A stretch of DNA of 64,000 nucleotides from Syncephalis fuscata (lineage: Eukaryota > Zoopagomycota > Zoopagomycetes > Zoopagales > Piptocephalidaceae), in NCBI GenBank assembly GCA_025786725.1, contig JAHLTZ010000037.1, positions 62,001 through 126,000 of the forward strand. The letters run 5' to 3'. Positions 51,201 to 63,895 of the stretch are shown piece by piece (position 1 is the first letter of the stretch; each line of letters begins with the position of its first letter). A model generated the notes under the pieces. It did not search any database. It saw nothing but the letters and a program-made list of their open reading frames with translations, and was not told the origin of the DNA. A program made the translations under genes and the position numbers.

Positions 51201-54200
51201 TATGCCAAACATCTTACCGATCCGACGATGGTCATTGTAGATCAGTTGATGGAAGATGCGCGTACATCATTACAGTTTGCCACTGTTATTAAGAATGAAG
51301 TAGCTGACCTTACGAAAGAAGCACCGGGCTGGTCGATTCCCAGTTGTATCGAACCAAGTTACGACAAAGTGATGCTGCAAACACTCGAGTTCTACTTTCG
51401 CCTCTTAACCTGGAAGCTTAAAGGTGGCAGTAAAGCTGTTTACTTTAAAGAAGCGGAAATATTAGAAAACGAATGGGGATTTATTAGTAAAATCGTTGTA
51501 TTTATTAATGGGGGTGAATGGGAATGTGCCCGACAAATATCGTAAGTTATTTAAAATGAATATAAATTGTAATTAATTTATGTTAATTTAATAGAAAATT
51601 ACATACACGCTTATTATTACGTGTATTGGCTTATCACAACTCACAAGTTTATTCACCGCCTGAAAGACCAGAAGGTGGACTGGTTAGATGGTACACACGC
51701 GTGTTGGATAGTGTACGTTTACGTGCTAGACGTTTATATCGTTTTGGACGGTAAGTAATGATGATTGCTATTGACTAGCAATAGTAACCAATGTTGTTAT
51801 ACTGTATACTATTAGACATGTTCATATACGTATGGAGAACGCGGGCGAATACAACTATTCGCTAAATGGACTACCGATGTTATTGGATGCATTGGCGCAA
51901 ACTGATCATTGTCTTGTTTATACGGGCACACTTGAATCGCGTGGCATGTATTTGATTGTATCAAATTCATTGGCCGGCGATGCAACGCGTATTGAAGAAG
52001 TACTCAACTACTGCACTATATCGCCGTGTGAGACCTATAATGAAGATAGCGCGGATGATCGTTATGCCCTAGTCATTGCCGCTCCTTCCGAATATTTCCA
52101 ATGGGAAGGATCTGTTATGGAAGCACCAATGAGCACGAATGAAATTAGCGTTAAGATGAATCGTGTACGGATTATTGCCGAACAGCCAAGCTGTCTACCT
52201 GATTGCAAGCGTGTATTCCTCGACCGTTCAGGCGATGTTGATTTATCAACAGCAGTTATGCATCGTATTAACATTCGAACAGTTAATCTTCAACATCAAC
52301 GCATGAAGCGTACTGCTCATCGATTATGTCAAGCGTTTATTCATGGCGCGACAGAGATTAGACGCCGTACTATAGGCGAATCCAATCGATGTGATCTTAT
52401 TCAAAGCTGGTACAGCTTTTCGGTTGAATATACACAGCGTATTATACGTACCATGGAACACGGTGCCCGTCAATCGCTGGCTCGTCGTATGAGTCAACTG
52501 GCCGTCAACTGGGTAACATTTGTTTGTGAAGACTGTGACCCAGATGACCGTAAAACGTTCCGATGGGCAATGAATGCACTTGAATTTGCCATGACGGCTA
52601 CACGAGGCAATTTCATTCTATTAATGAATGACGATGAATTTGCTCAATTGCGTGTTATGGTAGCGGGTTGCATGTCGCTACTTATTACACATGTCGATGT
52701 GCACGGTGCCCGTAGTTCGTTTGAAGCACGTGCGGCCGAACTGGAACGACGACAGGCATTAGAGGATGCTATGGTAGCCGAGGCAGCACGCGATAAAGGT
52801 CCAAGAAAGCCATTATCACGTTCACGTAGTATTGTTGTGCTTAACAAGACAGTCTCAGTGCCGAATAGTCCAGCGGATAGCAATGTCATAACAGCAAATA
52901 TCCCATCCTCCAATCCAAACGATACTACATCTAATGCGATGATTAAAATAGACGACGACACGGATGAACAAGCTGTACTAGACTCAGTACGAGCTAGTAA
53001 CATTTTATCGACTATTTCCTCGTTTATGTCAGGTGGCGCCGGTATTTATCACGGAGCCGAGAATTCATTAATGTATGTACGTGATGAATGGCTACGTCAG
53101 TTAAAGGATCTGGAACAACGACGGGCCCGCCAACAACAACAAAGCCATATGATTGGCCGTGTACTTGATGATGATCGTCCAGAGGACAGAGATCTAGTAT
53201 TTCTTGCCTCGTCATCGAGTAACATTTCACTGCGATGGCAACAGGGCAAGTATATTGGCGGTGGCACTTTTGGCAGTGTCTACTTAGCCATTAATCTGGA
53301 AAGTGGTGAATTAATGGCCGTTAAAGAAGTACGGTTCCAAGATGCATCATCACTTAGTGCTATGTACAAAAGTACTCGTGATGAAATGACTGTTATGGAA
53401 CTGCTTGACCATCCCAATATTGTATCTTATTATGGCATGGAAGTCCATCGCGATAAAGTATTTATTTTTATGGAATGCTGTCAAGGTGGTTCACTTACTG
53501 CTCTACTTGAAAACGGACGAATTGAAGATGAAAATGTCGTTCGTGTCTACACCGTACAAATGTTACGCGGTGCAGCCTATCTCCACGCCAACAACATCGT
53601 CCATCGTGACATAAAACCAGATAGTAAGTCATATATATATAATATATATATATACATATATATATACATAGTATTTATCAATAACTAACACTTTTTATTA
53701 GATGTGCTACTGGATGAAAAGGGCAACATTAAATTCGTCGACTTTGGTGCCGCTAAAATGATTGCCAATAACCAAAAGACATTTGCACAATCAACACTTA
53801 ACAAATCATCAAAACAATCGGATATGAAAATGGGCACCTTAACTGGTACACCGATGTACATGGCACCTGAAGTTATTACCGGCGGTGAAAAGGGCCGTAA
53901 AGGATCACAGGACATCTGGTCCATTGGCTGTTGTGTTCTTGAAATGGTCACCGGTCACCGACCTTGGCACAATCTCGATAATGAGTGGGCTGTGATGTAT
54001 CATGTGGCAACTGGCCGGCCATTAATGCCCGATGCATCGCAGTTAAGCCCGTTAGGCATAGATTTTCTCAAATGCTGTTTTAATCGATCATCAGCCACAC
54101 GGGCTACGGCACAAGAACTATTAAGTCATCCATGGCTTAAAGATGTACAAATAACACCGGTAGAGAGTAACAACAACAACAACAATGCACCACAGACACC

Positions 54201-54369
54201 ATTAGGCTCATCGACAGTGAATAGCAGTATAAGTGATCAGATTACCATGAGTAGTGTTAGTAGCAATGATAATCCATTGGCTATGGATTCATCAATAGAT
54301 ACTGCCAATAATGCCGATTTATCTTTTGTAAAAGCCAATGAGGATGTGAATGCAGCATCTGCGGAATAA
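48289..54369 (+). CDS. SSK2: SSK2/SSK22/Wis4-type MAPKKK with BRCT-like N-terminus
   Basis: Top kinase of the osmostress (HOG/p38) cascade. Exons 48289-48417, 48500-48705, 48770-48988, 49044-51541, 51595-51750, 51816-53623, 53702-54369; about 1894 aa. Residues 1 to about 85 (TFWLVGFDDARAQQIKETI ... GGSVVFK ... TYCVATPS ... DIWKNGC) look like a BRCT fold, which Ssk2 of yeasts lacks. Then come Ser/Arg-rich and very acidic stretches and the Ssk2-type central domain (ERLEWQSMLTSVLTGEV onward). The C-terminal kinase has GKYIGGGTFGSVYLA, AVKEVRF, VHRDIKPDNVLLD, DFGAAKM, GTPMYMAPEVI and DIWSIGCCVLEM. One missing base near 49570 breaks the frame. The N-terminal fusion rests on phase-consistent introns only; two separate genes are possible. 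Confidence 0.85.
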
Positions 54370-54909
54370 ATGATATTTTATTATTATATTATAATTACTA
54401 ATACAGCGCAACATTAATCAATATATGTGGGTGACTTTTGTCTATTGCGGTAATAACGAACCAATCGGTATCCATTAGGATGAATATGGATGAATGAATA
54501 GATGCAAGTATGTTATGCATGTTAGAACCACATTACAAGATATGCTGTAGCCTTTTTATTATTCAACGCCATACCATGCTGCATTTATGCGTATGGACAT
54601 GCAGTGTTACCATGGTTTATAGATGCAACTATGAACCAAAAAGCATGAAAAGGGGAAATACAGTATTGAGTGATATTGAGCGAGTAAGTAAATGAAAGAC
54701 TGTGTTCTTTATGGGTACACTCATTGAATCTATTAATTCACACACACACACGACACACACACGATACACGCACAATACACACACGTGTCAAAAGGCAATA
54801 TAATATCCGTCCATAACACTTTCTACTTTCTATTATACTAACTGTTGACAAACTTTCAATTCACTAGTTGAATACTCATCCTGTTGTTTATAACTAACTA
54901 TTATCTTAT
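54370..54909. other. Spacer MAPKKK / Lon with CA repeat
   Basis: 0.54 kb between same-strand genes. A CA-rich microsatellite lies at about 54738-54788. The final 100 bases are likely the Lon promoter and leader. Confidence 0.5.
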
Positions 54910-57883
54910 ATGGCGCCTACTTCTGCTCCTCCTTCGGGAGTTAATGTGAAATTACCGGGTGAACTACCGGTCATTCCACTCACAGAACGGGTTTTACTAC
55001 CCGGGCTTTTATTAAGAGTCAATTTGGACACTGAAGCCATGTTGGCTTTATTAAAGCATTTACGCTACTCTGTCACCTCGACTGGGTCGCCAAGTCCCCC
55101 CAATCGTGGTAGAAACACGAGAGGTGAAGATAGTAGTCAGCGATTGGTATTATGTGTGCCTGTAGTGAATACAAGTCATTTAACTATTATGGCTGCTGCT
55201 GCCAATGATACAAATAAAGGTGCAACGACTACATAAACGATAAAAAGGTATATCCTGGACAACAACAACAACAACAACAACGTGATACAAAGCCTAATAA
55301 ACAGCAACCAACAGTAGAGGAAAATCTACATAATGTATTTGCACCATTCGATGGAGATGATCAAGTTAGATGGCATCGAGTTGCTTGTGTGGCACGTGTT
55401 GTACGTATTCAACGAGTACTGGCCCCTACAACAACATATACAGTTATTCTTCAAGGTATAAAAGGATATTAATATTAGTAATACTGTGTTAACATATATA
55501 TATATATATATATTAAATAGGTCTTTCAAGAGTACATGTTAATAAACTGATTCAAGCTGAACCATTTCCAATTGCTAGTCTAACTCCGTTGGTTAGTCAA
55601 CGTAAGTTTTATTCTATCTATTTAATAACAAACACTAAATAATGGCTATAATTAGCCTATACACGGGGTCAGAAGACACTTGATGAACAAGTATTAGTGC
55701 TACAAACAACAGCACGTGAATTGTTATCATTTTTAAAAGAATTACAACTACCTGAATCGACATTACAGCAATTAAATCGATTTATTACGGATTCGAGCGA
55801 TGAACCAGGTGAATTGGCTGACATGCTTGCTGGCACAGTCGATGCATCACGTGAGGATCGGTTACGTGTATTGTCAGCGGTCGTTTTGGAAGAGCGATTG
55901 ACTTTGGTGACTGAACTATTGACCCGTCAAATTCACGTAAGTTATTAGAACTGGTCAACTGAATATACACTAATTAATGTATTTAGGCACTAAGTATTTC
56001 ACAAAAAATCCATTCAACTGTTGAAGGTAATTTAAGTAAAAAGCAACGTGAATTCTATCTACGTCAACAACTTGAAGCGATCAAAGAAGAGTTGGGCGAG
56101 AAGGATAATGACGGCGATGGTGGCGATTCGGATATCCATGACTTGCAAACCCGTTTGAATAATGCACAGCTGCCACCAGATGCTCAAAAGACGGCCAGTC
56201 GTGAATTAAAGCGTTTAAAACGAACACCCGCTGCATCGGCCGAACATCAAGTTATTCGTACCTATCTTGAATGGTTAACAGAACTGCCATGGCAGCCAGC
56301 GATCCGTAGTGAAGATACAGCAGCGGAGATTGATCTTGCTCATGCCCGCAAGCAGTTAAACGACGACCACCATGGCCTTGAACAGGTTAAACGGCGTATA
56401 CTTGAACACTTGGCGGTACTTCGTCTACGACGCGATGTACGTGGACCGATTATCTGTCTGGTGGGGCCGCCTGGTGTGGGTAAAACAAGTTTAGGACGAA
56501 GTATTGCCCGGGCACTTGGTCGTCGCTTTCATCGCATTGCTCTGGGTGGTGTACGTGATGAGGCTGAAATACGTGGACATCGACGCACTTATGTCGGTGC
56601 CATGCCTGGTTTAATCATCCAAGGTATGCGTAAAAGTGGCACTTGTGATCCAGTCTTTCTACTTGGTAAGTAAATTAGTAATTAATCGATTATTAATAGA
56701 TGAATTATCTAACCACTGTTATTATTATTAAGATGAAATTGACAAGGTAGGCCAGCATTCAATGCATGGTGATCCATCGGCCGCTTTACTTGAAGTACTT
56801 GATCCTGAACAGAACCATACATTTACCGATCATTATCTCAATATTCCATTTGATTTATCACGTTCATTATTTATTGCTACGGCCAATCGTATCGATACCA
56901 TTCCCCCACCACTTCTGGATCGAATGGAAGTGATTCAATTGTCGGGTTACACTGCCGATGAAAAACTAGCTATTGCCCGTCGTCATTTAGTGCCAAAACA
57001 AGCCACATCACATGGATTTGAATCGGGCCAATTTGAATTGACAGATGACACGTTAATGCGTATTATTGAAGGGTGGACACGTGAAGCCGGTGTACGTAAT
57101 CTTGAACGAGAAATTGCTGCCGTTTGTCGACGAGCTGCCGTACAACAAGCGGAACCATCGCTCGACGAGCATGCTCAACCATGGTCACCGCAACTTAATA
57201 CGGAGGAATTGGCCGAAATACTTGGACCGGAACGCTTTGAAGATGAAGTGGCCGCACGAGCCGCCATGCCTGGTCTAGCCACCGGTCTAGCCTACACACA
57301 ATCAGGCAGCGGTGGTCTATTATTCGTCGAGTGTAGTCGTATGCCCGGATCGGGTCGACTAACTCTTACGGGTAAACTGGGTGAAGTCATTAAAGAGTCG
57401 GCACATATTGCTCTTTCCTGGCTACGTGCCAATGCACACTTGCTTTCCCTGACCACTTCATCTAAAGAAGACCTACTTAGTGGCACCGATGTACATATTC
57501 ATTGTCCGGCCGGTGCTACACCTAAAGATGGACCCAGTGCCGGTATTACCCTGGTGACTGCGCTTTACTCGCTATTCTCCGGCCGAGTCGCCCCTACCTG
57601 GCTAGCTATGACGGGTGAGGTCACGCTACGTGGGCTTGTTATGCCGGTTGGTGGCCTTAAAGAAAAGTTAACTGCCGCCCATCGTGCTGGCTGTCGACGT
57701 GTACTTGTACCGGAAGGCAATAAGCCCCAAGTACTATGGGAAGTACCCGAGTTAATACGAGAACAAGTGGATGTCACTTATGTGGCATCAGTATGGGACG
57801 TACTTCATACAGTATTTGGCAATGAGGCTATTACACCACGACAAGCTGCACAAGGACAACTTGAGATGGCCAGTCGTCTATAG
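54910..57883 (+). CDS. Peroxisomal Lon protease
   Basis: ATP-dependent protease and chaperone of the peroxisomal matrix (LONP2/Pln type). Exons 54910-55455, 55521-55601, 55656-55936, 55987-56665, 56733-57883; about 912 aa. The N-terminal LON domain starts [17 protein letters not shown]. The AAA+ module has Walker [10 protein letters not shown] (about 460-470) and LLDEIDK as Walker B. The protease domain has catalytic Ser about 798 in KDGPSAG and Lys about 841 in GGLKEK, with E. coli spacing. The final residues SRL are a classical PTS1 signal, and there is no mitochondrial presequence, so peroxisome and not mitochondrion. One base is missing near 55225-55232, just before a Gln-rich insert; bridging it restores the frame. 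Confidence 0.93.
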
Positions 57884-58090
57884 TTGATTGGTTCATTGCT
57901 ATATGACCATGAAGCTATATCATATTATTAATATTATTTTATTATTACTATCAATATTGGTAGACAAGTCGATGGCATGCTATTGGCCATGACTAGTTTC
58001 TTTTCTTCTCTCTCTCTCTCTCTCTGCTAATAAACTACTACCAGTAAATAACAGTAATGATTTATTCTTTGTAATATGTATATATATAAT

Positions 58091-59166
58091 TTATAATAAT
58101 TCAACTTCACCTATGCGCAACATATCACGAATATACGAATATCGAAGTAAAAACATACTATTTTCATCCATAAATAATGTATCCATACTAATATATATTA
58201 ATTCATTAATTAATGAATATGCCATTCGTACAATTGTATTATTATTTATCCCTACTTACCTATCTGGCAATTGAATTTCGCCTATTCGTTTTCGTGAACG
58301 ACAAAACACAGCAGCATTAATATTTGGTTCAGATACTACAATAATAGGTACATTAGATTGATTAGCAAAATTATCTATTTCCATTATAACTAATAATAAC
58401 TTACTCATAGCTAGTGTATATTGTGTAGCTTTCTCATCTAAAGCTCTTTGTGATGTGGGTAGCATATTTAATGCTGAAGCATTATGTGCTTTTTCAACTA
58501 ATGCTTGATATCTATTTATTGTCATTACTACAATAGTAACTATAATAAGTATACTATACTACTTACTCGATCGCATAACTCTGTTCTGATGCTGATAATA
58601 AACTACTGGCCATATCTGGATCTTTAAGTAAATATAGCGCATATTTTTCTATCTATAGTATGAACATTCATTATAAATAAACTACTATTCAGTATAAATA
58701 TGTTTTATTAATGCGTACCTTATGTAAACGAGCACGTAAATAACTACGCAATACAAATCGAACACGTTCAACTTCCGTTTGATAAATGGTGATTTCTAGT
58801 GCATTCTGTTCAGTAGTATTATCACGCCATTCATCAATTTTATCAATCTAATAACAACAATTAATTGTACTAACTAATAAATAGTACATTTTTAATAGTT
58901 ACCTGTGCATCAAGTGCTTGTTGTAATTTCTCTACTAATAAATGTTCATAAAACAATAATTCAGGTGCTGCTCGTTCGTTGATCCATGCCTGTGTTAATT
59001 GAGCCAATGACGAAGGAGAGGCCTCGTCTAAACGACCTGATGCCAATCGTTGACCTTCAGTTGTATTCGCGGCAATGCCGACTTCAAGACCGAAATTCTC
59101 AATAATTGAGTCAATGGCCGCGTCATTGCGACTTGTATTATAATGATCCTCTCCAGTATTCGCCAT
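58091..59166 (-). CDS. SLD5: GINS complex subunit SLD5
   Basis: Part of the GINS tetramer in the CMG replicative helicase. Exons on the complement: 59166-58903, 58847-58719, 58652-58567, 58511-58260, 58187-58091; 275 aa, phases agree. The Sld5 signature LTQAWINERAAPELLFYEHL is followed by the helical A domain (ERVRFVLRSYLRARLHKIEK). The C-terminal B domain ends LLRYSYIRDMLRIGEVELL, as in human GINS4. The start at 59166 (gccATGgcg) is preferred to an in-frame GTG at 59223. It is divergent from DPB4; Pol epsilon and GINS act together at the fork. Confidence 0.92.
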
Positions 59167-59551
59167 GGCTATGGCTAGTATTACTGTGGTGCAGTAAGAA
59201 GAAAAGATAAATATAAAGCGCACTTGCTTAATAACAATAATAACGCGTAGAAAAATAGAATCTAAAATATAGCTATTATAAAAGAAAATACGACTATTTT
59301 AACTAATATAATTATTAAAATGAATTATCTTTCCCAGTAGTTAGTAAAAGTTCCCTGCAATTTTTTATTCTTATTGGTACTACTGCTATTATCGTTGTTA
59401 CTATTGACTACCAATAAGCATTCTACACCTGGTCAATATACCTCGCTATTAGCGATACTACTTCTTGTGGGCGTGGTCGTATCGTCTTATTATTGTTATT
59501 GTAATAGTAGTAATAGTGGTAGCTGTTGTCGTTGTAGACAGTGGCGTAAAT
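59167..59551. promoter_or_regulatory. Bidirectional promoter SLD5 / DPB4 with ACGCGT box
   Basis: 385 bp between two replication genes. It contains ACGCGT at 59243-59248, the MluI cell-cycle box bound by MBF in yeasts for G1/S expression, 77 bp from the SLD5 start. One hexamer can arise by chance in a window of this size, so the support is its position between two S-phase genes. Confidence 0.5.
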
Positions 59552-60628
59552 ATGGCAAGCTCGTCCATTGAAGACCACGACCTTCCAAAGGCGATCTTGC
59601 AAAGAATTATCAAGTCTGTAGTAAGTAACTGGAGCATACGGTTGCCACTAATCTATAGTATGCATATATTCAATTAACCTGGTGGGCGATGATACCATTT
59701 AGCTACCAGACGGTGCAGCAGTACAACGCGATGCAAAAACTGCACTTGCTAAGGCGTGTACCGTGTTTATTAACTATTTAGCTGCAACGTATCCTTTATA
59801 AACGCGCATATCTATATATCTATATATATATATATATAAAGCACTGCTTATCAATGACACTAGAATATATACTTAGCACAATACTATTAGAGCACATGAT
59901 GTAGCAACCGATGAAAACCGTAAGATCATTAGTGCCAATGATGTACTTGCCGCAATGGATACCATTGAACTAGGCGATTTAGCGCCTAAAATGCAAGCTG
60001 AGCTAGAAGGTAAATTTAATTGATATGACACATTCATGACTGTAGATAGATAATGTAGCTTCAATTAGCATATAAACAATTAAAAGAGAAACGTAAAGCA
60101 TCTGCAACTACTACCAAGACAGAAACAGTAGCAGCAGCAACAGTGACGACGACAACCAACGATAGTGAAGATTTAAATACTCAAAATGAATCTTCAAAGA
60201 CTACTACTGATGTCAATGCCAATAATAGAAAACGAAAATCTATAGCAGCTGTAAAATCAAGTAGTAAAGCATCAAAATCTCGAACAAAAGCAACACGTAA
60301 CAGTACATTAACAAGCGATGCTACACGTGCTATGAAACAGTCATCGGGTGATGAAGAGATGGCAGATGCGGATGAAGAGGAAGAAGAAGAAGAAGACGAC
60401 GACGATGAAGATAATGAAGATGACGGTGATGACGAGGAAGAGGAAGAAGACGACGAGGAAGACGACGACGAAGATAACAAAGATATTAAAGCAAATGGTA
60501 TTAATAAGCTAAAATCTGAAGTCATTATTACACGTTCGCATAGCGATGATGAAGAAGAAGAAGACGACGACGATGACGACGATAGTCATTCAAATACTGA
60601 TGATCAAGATCGTATGGAAGACACATAG
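59552..60628 (+). CDS. DPB4: DNA polymerase epsilon histone-fold subunit DPB4/POLE3
   Basis: Histone-fold partner of Dpb3 in Pol epsilon and, in many species, of the CHRAC remodeller. Exons 59552-59620, 59703-59788, 59891-60009, 60069-60628; 277 aa. The fold matches POLE3: EDHDLPKAILQRIIKSV, LPDGAAVQRDAKTALAKAC, then NRKIISANDVLAAMDTIEL and the C-terminal helix LEAYKQLKEKRKAS. The rest is a Ser/Thr/Lys linker and a very long Asp/Glu tail, an enlarged version of the acidic tail of animal POLE3. The exon 2 donor is gtatcc, a weak site, but the join TAHD fits the family. Confidence 0.92.
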
Positions 60629-60681
60629 GAAACTGTTTAAGTAGTCTTATTCAACGAGTTAAAATGAAATAAACATAAAGA

Positions 60682-61414
60682 TTATACGGTACGTCGATCA
60701 GCTAGTACACGAATGATTGCGCCATGGCCTGTAACTTCAACCAACTAAATTCAACGTAATTAATACAAATGATTAATAAATACAATGAATTATATTACTA
60801 TTACAATGTTATTACCTTTTCATGCCACGCCAATAGTGTTGCACAATTGACACTTTCTGGATGGGCAAATCCACGATACAGGTATTTCATTAACAAGTCG
60901 CGTTGTTCACCATTCAATGATGCAATAACTGAGCCTGCATCGGCTGATTTTGTTGCCGACAAAATATCGATGATGGTTTTACTAGCTGTCGTCTAGAAAG
61001 CAGTGTATAGTTATGTAAATAAAAAGATATTAACAAAATTAATTTATTCATTATAAAATTGTTAGTATTATATTAATATGTTACTACTGTTATTATTATT
61101 TACAAGTATTACCTTGGCTTCAGCAAGTTGTTCGCCTCCATAAATGGGTGAAGCTAATGCTTTAACTAAAGCTGCTGTCGTGTCGCCACTTTATAAATGT
61201 GATAGGTTAAAAGTTAATAAACATAGCATAACATTTAGTATAGATGAACAAAAGCTTACCGTTGCAACAATTGCCTTACTTGGCCTGCTGTCTCGCTAGC
61301 AAGTGCTTGTGCCTCGTCGGGTGACAAGGCAGCGACAGTGTTCGCGGGTAAATAGTCTGATTCCCGAAAGAAATCCTCTTCAATAGAGTCAACGTCAATT
61401 TTACGATAAGCCAT
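60682..61414 (-). CDS. ARPC5: Arp2/3 complex subunit 5 (p16-Arc)
   Basis: Smallest subunit of the actin-branching Arp2/3 complex. Exons on the complement: 61414-61260, 61188-61113, 60992-60816, 60744-60682; 156 aa, the family length. Starts MAYRKIDVDSIEEDFFRE; includes LASPIYGG, DLLMKYLYRGFAHPES and LLAWHEKLVEVTGHGAIIR, and ends VLADRRTV as in ARPC5 of animals and yeast Arc15. It is tail-to-tail with DPB4; the stops are only 53 bp apart. Confidence 0.95.
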
Positions 61415-62092
61415 ACTGTAAAGTAATAGTAACGGCGCTTAAAGTAGGCGATAACAACAAGCAAGCAGTAGTAGACGGAGTGATGAACAATAGAGATGTC
61501 CAACAATACTATAACAGTAATAATAGAGAAAGAGATGAGCAAGAGAAGAAAGTGTGTTGTGTGCTGTGTAGACGTCGTACGTCGTTTGTTGGTAGTGTAG
61601 TAATGACACTCCCTTAAATACTAAAATTTAATAATGAATCTACAATAATGAGTATTTGATGATTGATGTCATTCACCACTCGTCGTCATGTTCAATAGGT
61701 TGGATGTTATTAAATATTAGTCATTTGACCATCAAATCATACTAAATGGCTAATAAATTGTATAATAATGCTAAATAGTACACATCATTTTATATGATTA
61801 ACATATTTATTAATTTAATAAAGAAACAACAGAGTCAATAAGCTCTTAAAATTAAAACAAATGACTGGTATGCGAATATAATTGTAATTACAGGCTGTAA
61901 TATTGTAATGATTCGGAGGATTTCATAATAAACATGTTTTACTTGAGACCGGCCCAAGTCCAACGACTTCTAAACAATCATTTCCTTATCTTTAACATAA
62001 AAAACAATTAGTTAAGCTATTCAACAAACAATATAATTATTTGTCAAAACTTACCTAGTTCAATATTGTAAAGTGCTTTTATTGCTAAGCGT
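61415..62092. other. Spacer ARPC5 promoter / 3' end of regulator gene
   Basis: 0.68 kb between two minus-strand genes. It includes an AGACGTCGTACGTCG stretch near 61568 that may be a factor-binding site for ARPC5. The part near 61620-62090 is AT-rich 3' flank. No gene seen. Confidence 0.4.
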
Positions 62093-63895
62093 TCAGTCTG
62101 TTTGGCCATTAGACATGGCAAGACCTGTAGTATTGCTATTGGTCGAGTCCGATGGCTGGCCAGTGGCTGAATCTTCTGGACCAGCTGTTGGAAGGGTCGC
62201 GTCAGAAGGCGTCGAATGGCGACGCACTTCACAAACTACACACGCATTCTCCCAAGTCTCAGCGTGGCCGACTCGTACACCAGGACCGCCGACATAAAGT
62301 CGAATACGGAACTGACGGTATTCTCCGTCCAAAACGCGGAAATGTACGTTATCTTCAATGATAATATGCGCAGGCCAGTCTTGGGCTGGTGCAGTCAATT
62401 CACCTGGTGATCGCTGAAAGACTGGCGCCGTCACATTACCAGGAAATCGAGTAAGATGCACATCAGATAAGCCACTTGCTGAGCAAATGACCCAGCGTAG
62501 CCATTCGCGTAAAACGGCCAATTTGGGTCGGTCCGTGCGATGAAGTAACTCACTAAGTGACTTATTGGCAAATAGCATCGGATGATGGCCAAGCATGCTT
62601 AGTGACTCGTCCGAAACACGTACTACACGCAAGTCCATAAAAGTTAATAGAATTACCATGGTTGACAGCATAGATGCATTACTGTCATTTGGATTGGTCG
62701 TATTGGCAGCAGTGCTGCTCGTAGCCGTAACAACAGTAGCATTACTTGCTGCACCAGATGTAGTAGGTACAGGTGGAAAATAGTCTCGTCCACCTGAATG
62801 CGATGGTGTCAATGGTACATGAGGTGTGGTAGGTGTAATCGATAGATTTGATGAGTGTGACGATATGTTATGATTACTACCGTTATGCTGCATACCGGCC
62901 GGTGCCAATGACGCGTTAGGTGAACTGGCCGAGGTGGCAAGTCCTGTAGTTAGTGAGGAAAGTGGCGGTAGTGAAGGCCGATCCATCGACATATTCTGCG
63001 CAGTAAAAGATGCTGGCAGCGCAGAAGAGGCTGCTGATAATATCGATGGCAGCTTATGGCTTATAGGCATAGGCGGTCCATCCATAAGTGGCGGCAATTC
63101 AATGGGTGAGTATGGCTTTACTGCTATACCACTAAGAGGTGTATTCTGGCCCGAATCTGATGATTGCGGCGATAATGTACGTGGTGGCGCTAATACAGCA
63201 CTGTTTGAACTCATAGGCAATGACTGTGACTCTCTTACTGATGATATATGCTCATGGTGCGTATATACATCATTTGTCATTGATGGCGACATTGAACCAC
63301 TATTATCGATATCTTGTTGTTGTTGTTGTTGTTGTTGTTTAACAACGACCATCGGCACAGGCGATGATTCCATTGAATGATTTGACTCGGGCATTGATTG
63401 AATATATTCTTCTTTTACTGTAGGTTCAATCGATGTATGTGCTGTTGTTGTTGACTCTAGTATAGACGACGAGCGAGAATAGTTTGTAGTAGTAGTGTTA
63501 GTTGTTGTTGTTGCTGCCGACGAACCTCGTCGATGGCCTAATGAATAGGGTTGAAAGCGCGACGTACCTGTGGTCGTAGTTGAAGCGGCAACCGGTCCAC
63601 TACTACCACTACCAAGTATTGTTAACGGTGAAGTTTGCGTACGAGGTGAATGACTCGCTGAGCGTAATTCTTTCTTTATAGTCAAGTTAGCGTCCGATGG
63701 CGCAGTTATTTCTGTTACTTCTGTTGTTGCTTCTGGCGTTGCAGTTGTTGCTACAGACTCGGTCTTTGACTCGGGTTTAACAGAGGCTTCTTCTTCGGCA
63801 CGGCGACGTCCACGGCGGCGGTGATCCACGTCAATACAAGTATCAGCTTTCCCGCCCAGAATACAGCGGCGACAAGGACGATTAACTGTTAAAAA
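62093..63895 (-). CDS. Zn2Cys6 transcription regulator with PAS-like domain (5' end missing)
   Basis: Nuclear DNA-binding regulator; the main exon is 63895-62093 and the upstream exon or exons lie beyond the window. It opens mid-domain at NRPCRRCILGGKADTCIDV, giving the last three Cys (C-x2-C-x8-C) of a fungal binuclear cluster, then a basic HRRRGRRR. The first three Cys must be in the missing exon, joined at the acceptor aacag. About 350 residues of Ser/Thr/Pro and Gln-run low complexity follow. Near 62650-62200 comes a PAS-like domain (FMDLRVVRVSDESLSMLGHH ... VHFRVLDGEYRQFRIRLY). This order is shared with Ert1/Rds2-type regulators of carbon metabolism, but the exact orthologue is not clear. 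The frame is unbroken. Confidence 0.8.
   Translation of the reverse strand, partial: FLTVNRPCRRCILGGKADTCIDVDHRRRGRRRAEEEASVKPESKTESVATTATPEATTEVTEITAPSDANLTIKKELRSASHSPRTQTSPLTILGSGSSGPVAASTTTTGTSRFQPYSLGHRRGSSAATTTTNTTTTNYSRSSSILESTTTAHTSIEPTVKEEYIQSMPESNHSMESSPVPMVVVKQQQQQQQQDIDNSGSMSPSMTNDVYTHHEHISSVRESQSLPMSSNSAVLAPPRTLSPQSSDSGQNTPLSGIAVKPYSPIELPPLMDGPPMPISHKLPSILSAASSALPASFTAQNMSMDRPSLPPLSSLTTGLATSASSPNASLAPAGMQHNGSNHNISSHSSNLSITPTTPHVPLTPSHSGGRDYFPPVPTTSGAASNATVVTATSSTAANTTNPNDSNASMLSTMVILLTFMDLRVVRVSDESLSMLGHHPMLFANKSLSELLHRTDRPKLAVLREWLRWVICSASGLSDVHLTRFPGNVTAPVFQRSPGELTAPAQDWPAHIIIEDNVHFRVLDGEYRQFRIRLYVGGPGVRVGHAETWENACVVCEVRRHSTPSDATLPTAGPEDSATGQPSDSTNSNTTGLAMSNGQTD

Noticed and set aside
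60181-60525. Long poly-Ser frame on the minus strand
   Set aside because: Antisense shadow of the Asp/Glu-rich tail of DPB4.
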